A stretch of 64,000 nt of DNA from Cryoendolithus antarcticus (taxonomy: Eukaryota; Ascomycota; Dothideomycetes; Cladosporiales; Cladosporiaceae). The notes under the pieces are model-generated. The model had not been told where the DNA came from. It searched no databases and saw only the letters and a list, made by a program, of their open reading frames with translations. Shown in pieces: positions 9,902 through 20,700 of the stretch (position 1 is the stretch's first letter; every line of letters starts with the position of its first letter). The position numbers and the translations under genes are program-made. The stretch covers positions 62,001 to 126,000 of the forward strand of contig NAJO01000062.1 of the NCBI GenBank assembly GCA_002077065.1, written 5' to 3'.

Positions 9902-11134
9902 TCAGGGGTATCGCCCCTCCTTCAGACATTTCCCTTGCCCCACTACCTCATCTTGTAAGTACTGCAACTTTCCCTCATCTCCCTCCCAGTAGAATTCGCC
10001 AGAAGCAAATCCACATCCAATGTTGCTTGTCTCCTTCCGATACTTGACTTGCTCCAAACCAGCAGCGTCAACCGGTGGCCGTACGATCTTGCGCTCCTTT
10101 GCCTTCTCCTCTTCACCCGCTATCAGGCTCTCGCCTTCCATGTGATGGAACACCTCAGGGGTGAGCGTGTAGCAGTACAATTGTCCGTCTCGACAGGCTG
10201 TAAGGATTGCGGCATCGTAGGCGGTGATATGTCGAGCAGGGTCTTCGTGCGGGGGCGCAATGTCCTTGAGGAGGCGCTCGGCGGTGTGGCGCGTGATGGC
10301 ATAGCCGAATGTGCAGAGGGGCCAGACAGAGTGGTGCAGCACTCGAGTCTGCTCGGGGACGACAAGCGAAGTCAAAAAGGAGGCTGTGAAGGGGTGCAAA
10401 TTTGTGCGATGCGGCATCGTGGGGTCGCCATATAGTACATGATCCAGTTTTGCCAGGTCAGAGGGATGGTGGTGTCCGACTCCCACGCCCCAGAGGACGT
10501 CGTTCAGGTAGTCGCCGCAGTGGCCCAGATAGAGGAGATCCCAGTCCTGGTCCGATCCCCAAGGCTGCTCCACAGGATCATATGGCGGTCGCTTCCCAGT
10601 CCTCAGCGCTCCCAGTGACCTCGCTGCCTGTTGCGCCAACGGTACCTGAGTCGTCCGCAAGCGGATGTCCCAGTCCACATCATCCTCTATGATAAGCGCA
10701 GTCTGCGCATCGCTCTCCAAGAAAGCCCTGAGCACCACATGATGGCTCAGCCATGCCTTCGCCGTGCCGACAAGCACCAGCGACTCGCTCTTGTTGTGCC
10801 AACGGAAGTCGTCCACATCTTTGTCGGTCCAGGTAGGGAGATCAGGGATCGTCAACTCAAGTCCCGTCACAGCAGCTGCCTGAGCTAGCCTTCCCTTCCT
10901 CGTGGACCCGGGTGCAGAGACAGCGTAGATGGCGCCGAACCCAAGAGTCCCATTGCTCGGAGGGAGCGCTACCGAAGTTCCTACCGCACCGCTGTGATCG
11001 TCATGCTCGTACGGATCACGTAGTGTTGTCCGCACTGTAGGGATCTTGTTATGCTTGTACAAGAAGTACAAAGACACGACGCTCAGTGTGAGTAAGATGA
11101 AGAGAGTATTGGACCTCGCGCTGCGGGCCAGCAT
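9902..11134 (-). CDS. Type II membrane glycosyltransferase, GT25-like
   Basis: 410 residues from the first ATG; the open frame extends further only through a TTG codon. A short cytosolic N-terminus precedes one membrane helix at about residues 10-26, then a luminal domain, as in Golgi type II glycosyltransferases. The luminal part has the fungal GT25 (LPS-glycosyltransferase-like) features: FGAIYAVS at the start of the fold, the acidic motif IIEDDVDWD near residue 150, expected to bind the metal and sugar nucleotide, and a C-terminal region containing FGYAITRHTAERLL. Donor and acceptor sugars are unknown. The gene is the rightmost of a minus-strand run that includes the permease and the monooxygenase; I see no functional link. 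Confidence 0.85.
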   Translation of the reverse strand: MLARSARSNTLFILLTLSVVSLYFLYKHNKIPTVRTTLRDPYEHDDHSGAVGTSVALPPSNGTLGFGAIYAVSAPGSTRKGRLAQAAAVTGLELTIPDLPTWTDKDVDDFRWHNKSESLVLVGTAKAWLSHHVVLRAFLESDAQTALIIEDDVDWDIRLRTTQVPLAQQAARSLGALRTGKRPPYDPVEQPWGSDQDWDLLYLGHCGDYLNDVLWGVGVGHHHPSDLAKLDHVLYGDPTMPHRTNLHPFTASFLTSLVVPEQTRVLHHSVWPLCTFGYAITRHTAERLLKDIAPPHEDPARHITAYDAAILTACRDGQLYCYTLTPEVFHHMEGESLIAGEEEKAKERKIVRPPVDAAGLEQVKYRKETSNIGCGFASGEFYWEGDEGKLQYLQDEVVGQGKCLKEGRYP

Positions 11135-11914
11135 TATTGTGTGGCGTTTATACTCCAAGCTGAGAGTCCGGGGTAGGCATTGATGGCGTGCTCGTCCGGT
11201 AGACCTGCTACGGAGAGTGAAGGTGTTTGAGGGAGTGAAGGAAGGTGCGACCCTTCCTAGTGATCAAGACAACCGCCCAAGATACCAAGGGCATTGGATA
11301 TCCGATTGGCGTACTCGTCAGGGAGATCGGGGTTGCTACGCGCTAGGATTGCCGGTACCCGGAAAGTCTATGGTGTGTAACTCGGCGCTCTGTACTGGGG
11401 GATAATACGGACGTGACATTTCAGACTGTCAAGTACGACATGGCGAGATACGGAGCCAGCCTGCTTCAGACTATGGCCGTGTGCGATGTAGCATCTCGCC
11501 AGCAAGCCTCTTCTCGAACAACTCTGCAATGACATGGGTGCCGATGACTTCTCGAAACCTCAAACGGGCGGGTCATGAATGTGAAACAGTCGACGGAATG
11601 ACTCGGTCGAAGTGGATCCCTTGCAAACACTCGATCCAGCAAGTATGTGATCACAGAAGTTTGGACAGCCGTATGCTTCTACCATGCTCACTGCGTACAA
11701 CACAGAGCGACTAGCACAATCGTGAATGGGTATTTGCCTGATGTCTCAACTCGCAACGTCCTTTCACAGGTGCCTTCCGAGGAGATTCGTGGTGACGGTG
11801 CAATTGATCGATACCTTGGTGAAGGAGCTGCTTCCGTTGAGAACTACGAGAGGTAGGAGGACATACTCGGACTGCCAATGCTAATGCTACGCGTCCTGCT
11901 ACTGCCAATACACA
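11135..11914. other. Intergenic region, permease 3' to GT25 5'
   Basis: No supported gene. It should contain the permease 3' UTR and the glycosyltransferase promoter. No striking repeat or palindrome was seen. Confidence 0.5.
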
Positions 11915-13813
11915 CTAGAAGATCAACCCGATGGTCTTCTCGTACAGCTTGCTGTGGCCCTTTCCGCTCGCAATGAGGTCAGCTTCCTTCTGTAGCCACA
12001 TCCTCTCATCAGCATCAATCACATCCTTGCCAGTCCACAGATCAGCCTGCAACGGGTGAATTTCCTTCGTCTTCTTCAGAATCTTGTAACCCGCGATCAT
12101 GATCAGGTATAAGGGGATCCCAAGATACCCAGTGATGAAGTTCTTGTAATCAAAGTTGCCGTAGGTCTTGGGCTTGTGGATGAAAACAGTGAAGTTCTTC
12201 GTAAGTGCGATCAACACACAGAATGCAAGAGCGCAGTAGCTACCCCAGAGGCCGAAGGGAGACTTGTAGCGCAGGTCCTTCTCGTCGACGCCCTGTGCGC
12301 GACGGGCTTTGATGAAGTAAATGTGCGAGACAAGGATCGAGATCCATGTGAGGAGGCCGAAGATCGAGACTGTTTCCCATGTTAGCTTCATACTGGAAGG
12401 CAGGTACTGGCCATGAAGACTCACCAAGGTTGTAGAAGTAGGCAAAAACGACCTTCGAATCAGTGGCGACGTTCATGTAGGCAAGACCACAGAAGCAAGC
12501 AGACAGGCCAAGAGAGTAGAAGGGAACACCACGCTTGTCGGTCTTCGCAAGAAATCTTGGCGCATGTCCCTTGAGAGCGAGTCCATGGATCGTGCGGCTA
12601 GCGATGTACAGATCACTGTTGCTGGCGCTGAAGACGAAAATCAGAATGCAGGCGTTCAGAAAGCCTGGCAAAGTCGGTATGCCTGCAATGACGATAGCCG
12701 TGACGAACGGCGAAGCGGCAGCGGAGTTCGACTTGGTCGTGGCGAATGCAAGCTCCTTGCTATTGTATGGTACGATCATGCCGAGAAGCAGGACTGACAG
12801 GATGTAGAAGACCAGAATTCGCCAGAAAGTGAGCTTGATGGCACGGGGGATGTTCTTGCGTGGGTTCTCCGCCTCTCCGACTGTTACTCCGATGAGCTCA
12901 GTGCCCAAGAATGCAAACACTGCAGTTACCATAGATGACCACACGGCCAAGAAGCGACCCCAGTCGCCCGTGGCTGGAGTGTACTCCTTGATCGCACCTG
13001 GACTCTTCCAGTACCTGAAACCGGTGCGATCATGATTCGGTCCACCGCCGAGAGCGAGGACGAGCGACAGTATGATCAGACCAATAATTACGCAGACCTT
13101 GATCGAGGACAGCCAGAACTCGAACTCGCCGAAGAAACGAATGCCCAAGTAGTTGATCGCAATTATGACGACTAGGAAGATCGTGATGAAGACACCCGGA
13201 TTGACCTTACTCGCAGGTAGCCAGTACTGAATGACCAGAGCCGACGCCGTCAGTTGATTTGGCGTCGTGACGATGTATTTGAACCAGTAGGTGTAGCCAA
13301 GTGAGAACCCAAGAGCAGGGTCGACGAAGCGATCTGCGTAGACCTGGATCTCATTAGCATGCAGTGAGTCTTGGGAGGGCATCCCGCGGCGCACTCACTG
13401 CGAAGCCACCAGGGAGAGGGATCCAGGTCGCCATCTCGCCCAGAGCGCACATGACCGCGTAGACTAAGACTCCGACGAGCGAGTACGATATGAAGATTGC
13501 GGCCGGTCCAGCGTTCGCCAGCGCAGACCCCGTTCCAATGATCAGTCCAGTCCCCTTTGTGTCCATGTCAGTATTGCGCTGCGACGATCACACGGCCAAT
13601 TTTACTCACGATGGCACCACCGATAGCTATCATAGAGATCTGCCTTGATGAGAGCCCGCGATGCAAGCTGTGGCTCTGATCCCTAGGGTCGCTAAGTCCG
13701 CCTGGGTTCGACCATTCAGCATCGGGCCCAGATGTGTAGGGTGTCTTCCTCTCAACATCATGAGGCGATCCTTTCTCATTGTCGGAGCCCGACCAGTCGT
13801 GCACATTCGCCAT
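11915..13813 (-). CDS. Amino acid permease, YAT family
   Basis: Four exons: 13813-13610, 13554-13399, 13343-12425 and 12369-11915, giving 577 residues. All three introns are exactly 55 nt with GTGAGT donors. The protein is a proton-coupled plasma-membrane amino acid transporter of the fungal YAT family, with about 12 membrane helices. Diagnostic motifs are MIAIGGAIGTGLIIGTG in helix 1 (joined across intron 1), ALGEMATWIPLPGGF, and FLGTELIGVTVGEAENPRKN. The N-terminal cytosolic tail is acidic and Ser-rich; the C-terminus ends with conserved-looking DLWTGKD. The substrate cannot be read from sequence; general or proline-type permeases are the nearest guess. Splicing is well supported because each junction restores a family motif. 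Confidence 0.95.
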
Positions 13814-14592
13814 GATGAATTTTGCGAATCCGGTCTATGTGCGATCGAATTGCAACTCTCCACTGTAAGCCTTGGGTCGAGTGCACCAACACTACAGTCG
13901 CAGTCAATGGCAGTAACCACGGACGTGAACGAGCAAGCAAGCATGCAGGCAGCGACTGAACGTCACAAACGCAGCTGACGTCGATCAGTAATATATTATC
14001 TCAAGCGCGCACACCATCAGCACCCATGCCAGCGCTCAGCCTCTTCGGTGCAACCTCGAGGCGTCCAAAGGCGAGTGCTCGGACCAGGTGGTACTTTTAC
14101 GCCAGTGGAATTCAGTTGCCCGCATCTTGGCAACTCTGTTATCGCGCTCATGGTGCTTGGCCTCGTCTTGGCCTGATATGGAGGCAGCGAAGAGAGGCCG
14201 GGTGTAGGTGGATCGCGGAAAAGTGCGGTTCAATCGAGAAGGTGGAGGAAGACGTGCATGAAACGTAGCCCGTGCCAGCGGCCCTGTGAAGAAGTCGTGG
14301 TGGCGGGGTCAAGCCACGGAATGCCTCTCGGCCTCAGGCTACAGCATTGAAACATCGACGACATCTTCTCGCCTATGGGCTGTGCATGTAGCGTTCGGAA
14401 CTCGCAATTCGGACGTGTGCGTGCCTATGGTGACTACTACACGTCCTCTGACAATTGAAGACTCGATGGAGATCAGATGTCCTGCGCACTCAGACGCTCA
14501 TCAACGCCTGGAACGAGCCTTTGGTGCAGACTTCGCACATATACCGGAAGCATTCAGCGGAACCACATGGACAGCAGTATCATTACAGAGTT
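13814..14592. other. Intergenic region, permease promoter side
   Basis: Contains the upstream region of the permease and the 3' region of the monooxygenase. A short AT-rich stretch (TAATATATTATC) near 13990 includes one GATA core on the minus strand. No gene was seen. Confidence 0.5.
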
Positions 14593-16811
14593 CTACTTCC
14601 CCACCGCCCACCCGGCCATCTTGTTCAGCAGCTCATCGCCATACTCTGGCTGCACATCTCTCCCCTTATCGTCAATGCACCCCAAGTAGTTCGTGATATC
14701 CCGTCCGTCGAACTCTCTGGTATCAAATCCGTTGCCCATAAAGGCATACCTATTCTCATCACGATACTCTATGTCGAAATCTTCATACCTCGGTCTCTCC
14801 ATCAAATGCAAGAAATGCAGCCTCGATCCCGGATAGATGACAGCCTGCCCATCTGTCTTGCCCTGCTTGAACCAAGATCTACACGCCGAAGTCCACGCCG
14901 TGCGTTGCAGGAATAAATCAGCGTGCTGTCTGAACTGCAGCGACAGGTCCATGCGTGGCGTGAGCGACTTGAGATTCTCGACCTGCACCTTCGTGATCAC
15001 GTCCAAGATGTAGGCTGTCCAGCGCTCGATCAGCGGCATGAATGATCCGTGACCCAGCGGCCCGTATGGTCCGCAGAAGGTGAAGTGGTTTGGGAACGTG
15101 GGTATGCCGATGGAGAGATACGAAACAACTTTATTGTCGCCAGCCCACATATCGCGGAGATCTACGCCTTTGCCGTTGATCAGAGGGAAACGAGGGATCC
15201 AGGTTGTGTTGAAGCCTGTGGCGCAGATTATCACATCTACTTCGTGCTCGACTCCTTCGTGATCGGTGAAGCCCTTCGCCGTGACTGCGCCTAGTGGGTC
15301 GGTGTAGACTGTTGTGTTGTCCGATACCAAGGCTTCGAGGTAGCCTGGGGCGGGCGTTGGTCGACGACAGCCGGGGTTGAAGTTCTTAGGGATCATCTTG
15401 TCGACTAGTCGCGTGTCGTTGTTGAGCTTCCGCTTCATCTGCTCGTAGCTGAAGTCTCGTGCGGCTTTCGCTTCTGGGGAGCCTTTGATGATGAACTTGA
15501 AGCGCTGGTTCAGCTCGTCCTCAATCTGCTTACGATACTCCATGTACTTCTTTGGATTCTCTGTGAGGTACCTTTGTTGCTCTTCGGTGTAGGCGAAGTT
15601 GCTTCCATCAGTGCCTGCCCACGTCTGAGCGAATCCCGCCGTGATCCAGATGGGGCTCCTGATCCAGTGGTAGAGCTCCTTGACCTGCTTTTGTATGTTC
15701 GCCACGATCTGCACGCCAGAAGAGCCTGCACCAATGACAGCTACGCGCTTGCCCTCCAGCGGATAACCAGCCTCGTAGTTGGCAGAATGCATCAGCTTGC
15801 CCTTGAAGTCATGCAATCCTGGGATATCAGGCCACTTCCACTGGTTCAGCACGCCACCAGCGTTGATGAAGAATTCGGCTTGGTCGTCAATCACAGCATC
15901 GGTGGCAAGATCGCGGACCTTGAACTTCCAGACGCCACGTTCCTCGTCCCATTGCGCATGCTCGATCTGATGCCTCACTTTGACGTACTTGTTGACGAAG
16001 TCGTTCTTGTTGTAGATACTCTGCAGATATTCCAAGATCTCGCCCGAGAACGAGTAGAAGTGGCTCCAGTTCTTGATCGCCCAGCTGAACTGGTAGTTGA
16101 CGCTGGGGATCTATGAGCCGATCAGTGTCAGCTATGCCAATCTCTAAAAGTTGCTATAGCTATTTTGCGCATAACCACCAGCGCGCGGTACCAATATTCC
16201 GTCCGTCTGCAGACATTGAGTCTGTGGGTCTCCCGAAAGTACCAATTAGGGTGCACGGTGACTTCTACCATCCTGATCTGCATCTGGATGCCAGTGCCGT
16301 GAGGCCGAGACGTCCGGGATGAGGTACGTGGAGGCTTCGCAACACACACAACCTGTATGTGACGTAAACCCATGTGCTATCGCCGTCGCCACGTCGCTAG
16401 TGACTAGCCCACGAGGCATCGACGTCCAGAGAAGGGAATGGGCCGTCAGACACGAAGGAACAGAATCAGAAAACCTACATCACAAGCGCATCCAGGATAG
16501 CGGTTCTCCAGCCACGTCCCACCGGGCGCTCCATTCTTCTCGTAGACGACAATCTCCAGGTCCGTCATCTGCTCCTCGCATTTCTTCAGGAAATTGAGGG
16601 TTGAAGCACCAGCTCCCATCAAAACGACCCTGACTTTTCGTCGGGTACCATAGGGTTGCTCGCGAATTCGATAACCGGAGGCATCACTCTCCGGGATGCG
16701 CATGCCATCGCGCTCAGCGGTCTGATCATCGTTGCCGCGATTGTTGCTGATGTCATTGCTGCGGTCGGAGGCGTAGATGTTGGTCGATGGGCCGTCCTGG
16801 TTGGCTACCAT
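14593..16811 (-). CDS. Flavin monooxygenase / Baeyer-Villiger-like enzyme, apparently frameshifted
   Basis: Exon 1 is 16811-16479 (111 residues) and exon 2 is 16111-14593, separated by an unusually long 367-nt intron. Exon 1 holds the first dinucleotide-binding motif (VVLMGAGAST), GGTW and NRYPGCACD. Exon 2 holds the FMO/BVMO fingerprint FKGKLMHSANY, the NADPH site VAVIGAGSSG and ATGFN. The family uses FAD and NADPH to insert oxygen into small organic substrates. The first residues of exon 2 (IPSVNYQFSW) read in one frame and the rest (AIKNWSHFYS onward) in another; the shift falls in the C run at 16080-16083. Corrected, the protein would be about 616 residues, normal for the family. Sequencing error, decay, or use of a later acceptor that skips IPSVNYQFSW are the options. 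Confidence 0.8.
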
Positions 16812-17741
16812 CTTGATTGGTGCAGTCCTTTTGAGATTGGCCAGAAAAGGAGATGCAGGTTTGAGATGTGGTTGACACAGGGATCAATGAAATGACGAAG
16901 TGTGTAAAACGAGTACAGACGAGCTGTACATCGACGAGCTTCGCCACGAGAGGAGTACGTACCAAGCTCTCACATCCTCGGGCCATCAGCTCCTTGATCA
17001 TTAGCATCAGGAGCACGCGTCTGGGACATAGAACGCGCCGTACTGTCTGAGCCCAATAATGCCATGGAGATGCGATATGCGTGGTACTTGCGTGGGCTCT
17101 ATGCACCTCAGCGCAAGATGACCTACGTCTACATCAGGGCGTCGAAGATGGCGCAGCATCGGTATGTGAGTGAGTAGTCCGTCGTTCGTGCAGTTCACAT
17201 AGATCGACGCGTCTCTCATCAGGCCGACAAGTATCTTATAATCTGGCCGTCCGTAGAGCTAGCAGAATGGCGCCGGCGCTGTAATCTCCTCGTGTTGTCG
17301 TGGATCTGGCGGAAGTGAAGACTGCAGGTCAATCCAGGTAAAGGTACAAGCCTCGACGTCCGTCCTTAGTCGCGGCTGAGCAACGTGGGGCGAACAACAG
17401 CCTGGGCATGGACTCGACTATATCGTCGCAATGCGCGGTGCTGTTCCCGATGAGTAACCTCCGTGTCCCCAATACTTGATCATCAGGCCAAAGTAATCGT
17501 GTACCTGTCCGACAGTGAATGCGATCAGTTCGATAGTCACCTACGTGATCTTTAAGCTGCTCGCCCACACTACCACCTCAGGCACTCGCGCTTCGACATA
17601 TGAGCTGGGCATAGCATACATGAGCAACCTTGCGCCCTCGACCGATGAACGAGGACCTCCAGGCCAGGCGCATAGCCTGCTGGCAGGCTGCTAAACAGTC
17701 GCGACACCACAGCGAAAGGTGGTCGAACCTCTGAAACAATC
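16812..17741. other. Divergent promoter, monooxygenase / RhoGEF
   Basis: 930 bp between two divergently transcribed genes. No convincing ORF, tRNA or repeat is visible. The last 60 bp before the RhoGEF ATG are rich in A/C, resembling a leader. Confidence 0.5.
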
Positions 17742-20700
17742 ATGTCTTACTACCCGGACCCACGGTATCAGCAGCCGCCGAACCCTCACGACCCAAACCG
17801 ACAGTATACGCAAGGACAAAATGGAGCATATACTGGACATTACGCGCCTCCTGCGCCAGTGCAGCAGCAATACCCAGGGCAGCCGGTGTATGGCCAGCAG
17901 GTGCCGGGAGGACCAGTGCAACTGCCTTATGGGCAGTACCAAGAGGCGAGTCTGTCGCCGCGCAGTGCCTCTTTTGGTGGTGGGGGATATGGGACACAGG
18001 CGCCGCAGACGTACAATCCGCAGAGCTACGTGCAGTCACCGCAACTGGGCCATGGTCAGATACCGCAGTACAATCCCCAGGACTACGCAAACCAGAACAC
18101 CAACCCATACCCTACGCAGTTTAACACAGCAGCACTTCCAGAAGCACCTGCAGCTACCAGTGGACCTCTGGGCGACCCGTATGCATACTCGCCGAGTAAT
18201 TTCTCGAATCCATCGTACTCGCCACAGCAGCCGACCTACAACCCCCCGCAGCACGCTCAGCCGGTACCGCACTACGTCCCGGCGCCGCCACAGCATGTCT
18301 ACGACTATCAGCCTCACGCGCAATCGGCTCCTCCCCAATCTGCTTACCAGCACCCGCCGCCAGGTGGCGTCAACATGCCTTATCCAGCTCACGATCCCTA
18401 CGCTCAGCCTGCGCGACGACAGAATTCTGTGCAATTGCCACAGCGCGGACATATGAACATTTCGCCAGCTTTGCCTGGGTTATCTGGAGGTGGTGGAGAT
18501 TGGGCCCCATCACCGCCTGGGTACTCTACCGAGTCATTGCATAGTCCATCGCCGCTATACCATACCGACTCGCATGGCTCAGCGCCTTCGCCGCAAAGTA
18601 CAACACCCGGACCCACACCACCCGCACATGGGAGTGTGTCAAGGTCGAATACTCTTGACTACCATCCTCAGCAACGGCCACTACCCGGGCGACCTGATCC
18701 TGGACGGGATCAGAGCTACTTTCAGGTACAGCGACACATGAGCCGCGAGGAAGAAGAGATGCGCGTGCAGGACAGCCTGTATGATGAAGTCGAGAACGAG
18801 CTGCTAGGTCCCGGGCGTACGGGTCGAAGTCCCTCGATCTCGCTTACCACCGCGCCGTACCAACCACCGGATATGCCGACATCACTCTTCAGTCCCAGCT
18901 CGCCCAACGATCATCGAGCTTCAAATGGTAGCGCCATGAACGGCCATTTGTCGCCATCAAATTCGCAACGACGTCAGCCAGAGGCTCAGTACAGTGACGA
19001 GAGCGATGCCGAGGCCGCAGCAGGCTTGGAGGCGATGCGACTTGCTGACGAGAGGGATGCAGTCGAGCACACGCACAGGCAGAGTGGCGGCAGTAGCATG
19101 CGGTTCGGCGGCTACAACTCCCAGCGCAACTCACAACGGAGTATGCATTCGCAGCATCATAATGGTCTTGATGACGATGATGATCTCGAGAACGAGGATT
19201 ATACCGGCGTTGATGTCTCGAATTTTGGCGGTGGCTACGACGTCCATGTGGCGTACGGTGGCGATCCTGCTCAGCTCGCTGCCGGTGGTGAAGTCAATGG
19301 TGACGGCTATGGGCAGTACATCCCAAGTCAGAACAGCTCGATGCGGAGATCACGAAACTCTCAAGCCTCGAGCTACGACTATGCGATGGACAACATCCAC
19401 CCATTTCCACCGTTTCGAGATGCTCGGGTTGAAGTCGGTGGGACGGGTGGCAACTATGTACCGCCTGCAGATGGACGAAGGCAGAGTTTTGATGAGGGTG
19501 ACGAGTACACACTCATGGAAGGTGCAGCGCCGGAAAGATTTCCGGATGAGCCTCCTGACATCTTCTTCCACTCTGCAGCTGCAACGTACCGGCCGCTGCC
19601 CCCGCCACCTGGTGACGAGTACGCGCCATCACTGCATACAGAGCTCAAGGGTAACTTGCCACCGTATGCGCCCGATGGCTATGGTCTGAACGCGCAGGGG
19701 CAATGGGTTCCCAGATCAACCTCACTCATAAGCCACAGCAATACACCTCAAGTACCTCAGCCTTTGCGGTCGAAGACGGACGCTGAAGAGCGAAAGCTAC
19801 GACAGTCGTATCGTGGATCTGCATATTCGACGTACGATTCAACCCCTACAAGCAGTGCTATCGCAATTGATCTTCCCTCGTTACCGACTAAGCGCTTCAC
19901 GCCTTCCAAGTTGGGTGCGTCAGATTTCAAGAAGTGCGACGCGCCATGGGCTTTGAGTGCTGTACTGAGCTGGCTGATCTTGGTGACCACGCCCGATCAG
20001 ACTACTGAGTTGAAGGAGTCTGCGATCAAGGAGGCGCTTGTCAATCTCTTCACCAACAAGGTACCCACGATGAACATTGCCGATGCCGAAGGTCTCAGCA
20101 CCCGCGTGGTGACGAATATGTACAAGGCTGGTACCCTGCAGCCCACGGAAGAGTGGGTGAGATTGGTTGATGCACCAATGACTGGCGTGATCTTCCAACT
20201 CACGGGCTCTGGATGCTACGCGCCTACATTACATGATCACGTGGTGCCAGGCCGATGCTATTCTCACCACTGCCAGCGAACGCTGAAGAAGGTGAATCTT
20301 GCTGGCCAGCCCGTTCGCACGACAGAAGCATGGGCCGAGTTCTACAAGCTCAAGAAGGAAGATGTCGAAGGTAGAGATAAGAAGGAAGTCGAGCGTCAAA
20401 ATGTGCTTCACGAGGTCGTGCAGACAGAAGACATCTACATGGAGCAGCTCAATCTGCTAAAGGCCATATATCGAGATCCCTTGGTACGAACGGAACCTTC
20501 GATCATCACACCGAAGCGGAAGGACAAGTTCATCAAAGACGTGTTTGGCAAGCTTGAGGCTGTCAAACAGGCGAACGAGGACCACTTGCTACCCCAGCTG
20601 AAGTATCGACAACAAGAACAAGGGCCATGGATTGTAGGGTTCAGTGACATCTTCCGGCAGTGGATTCGCAAGGCCAAGACAGCATACATCGACTATGCTG

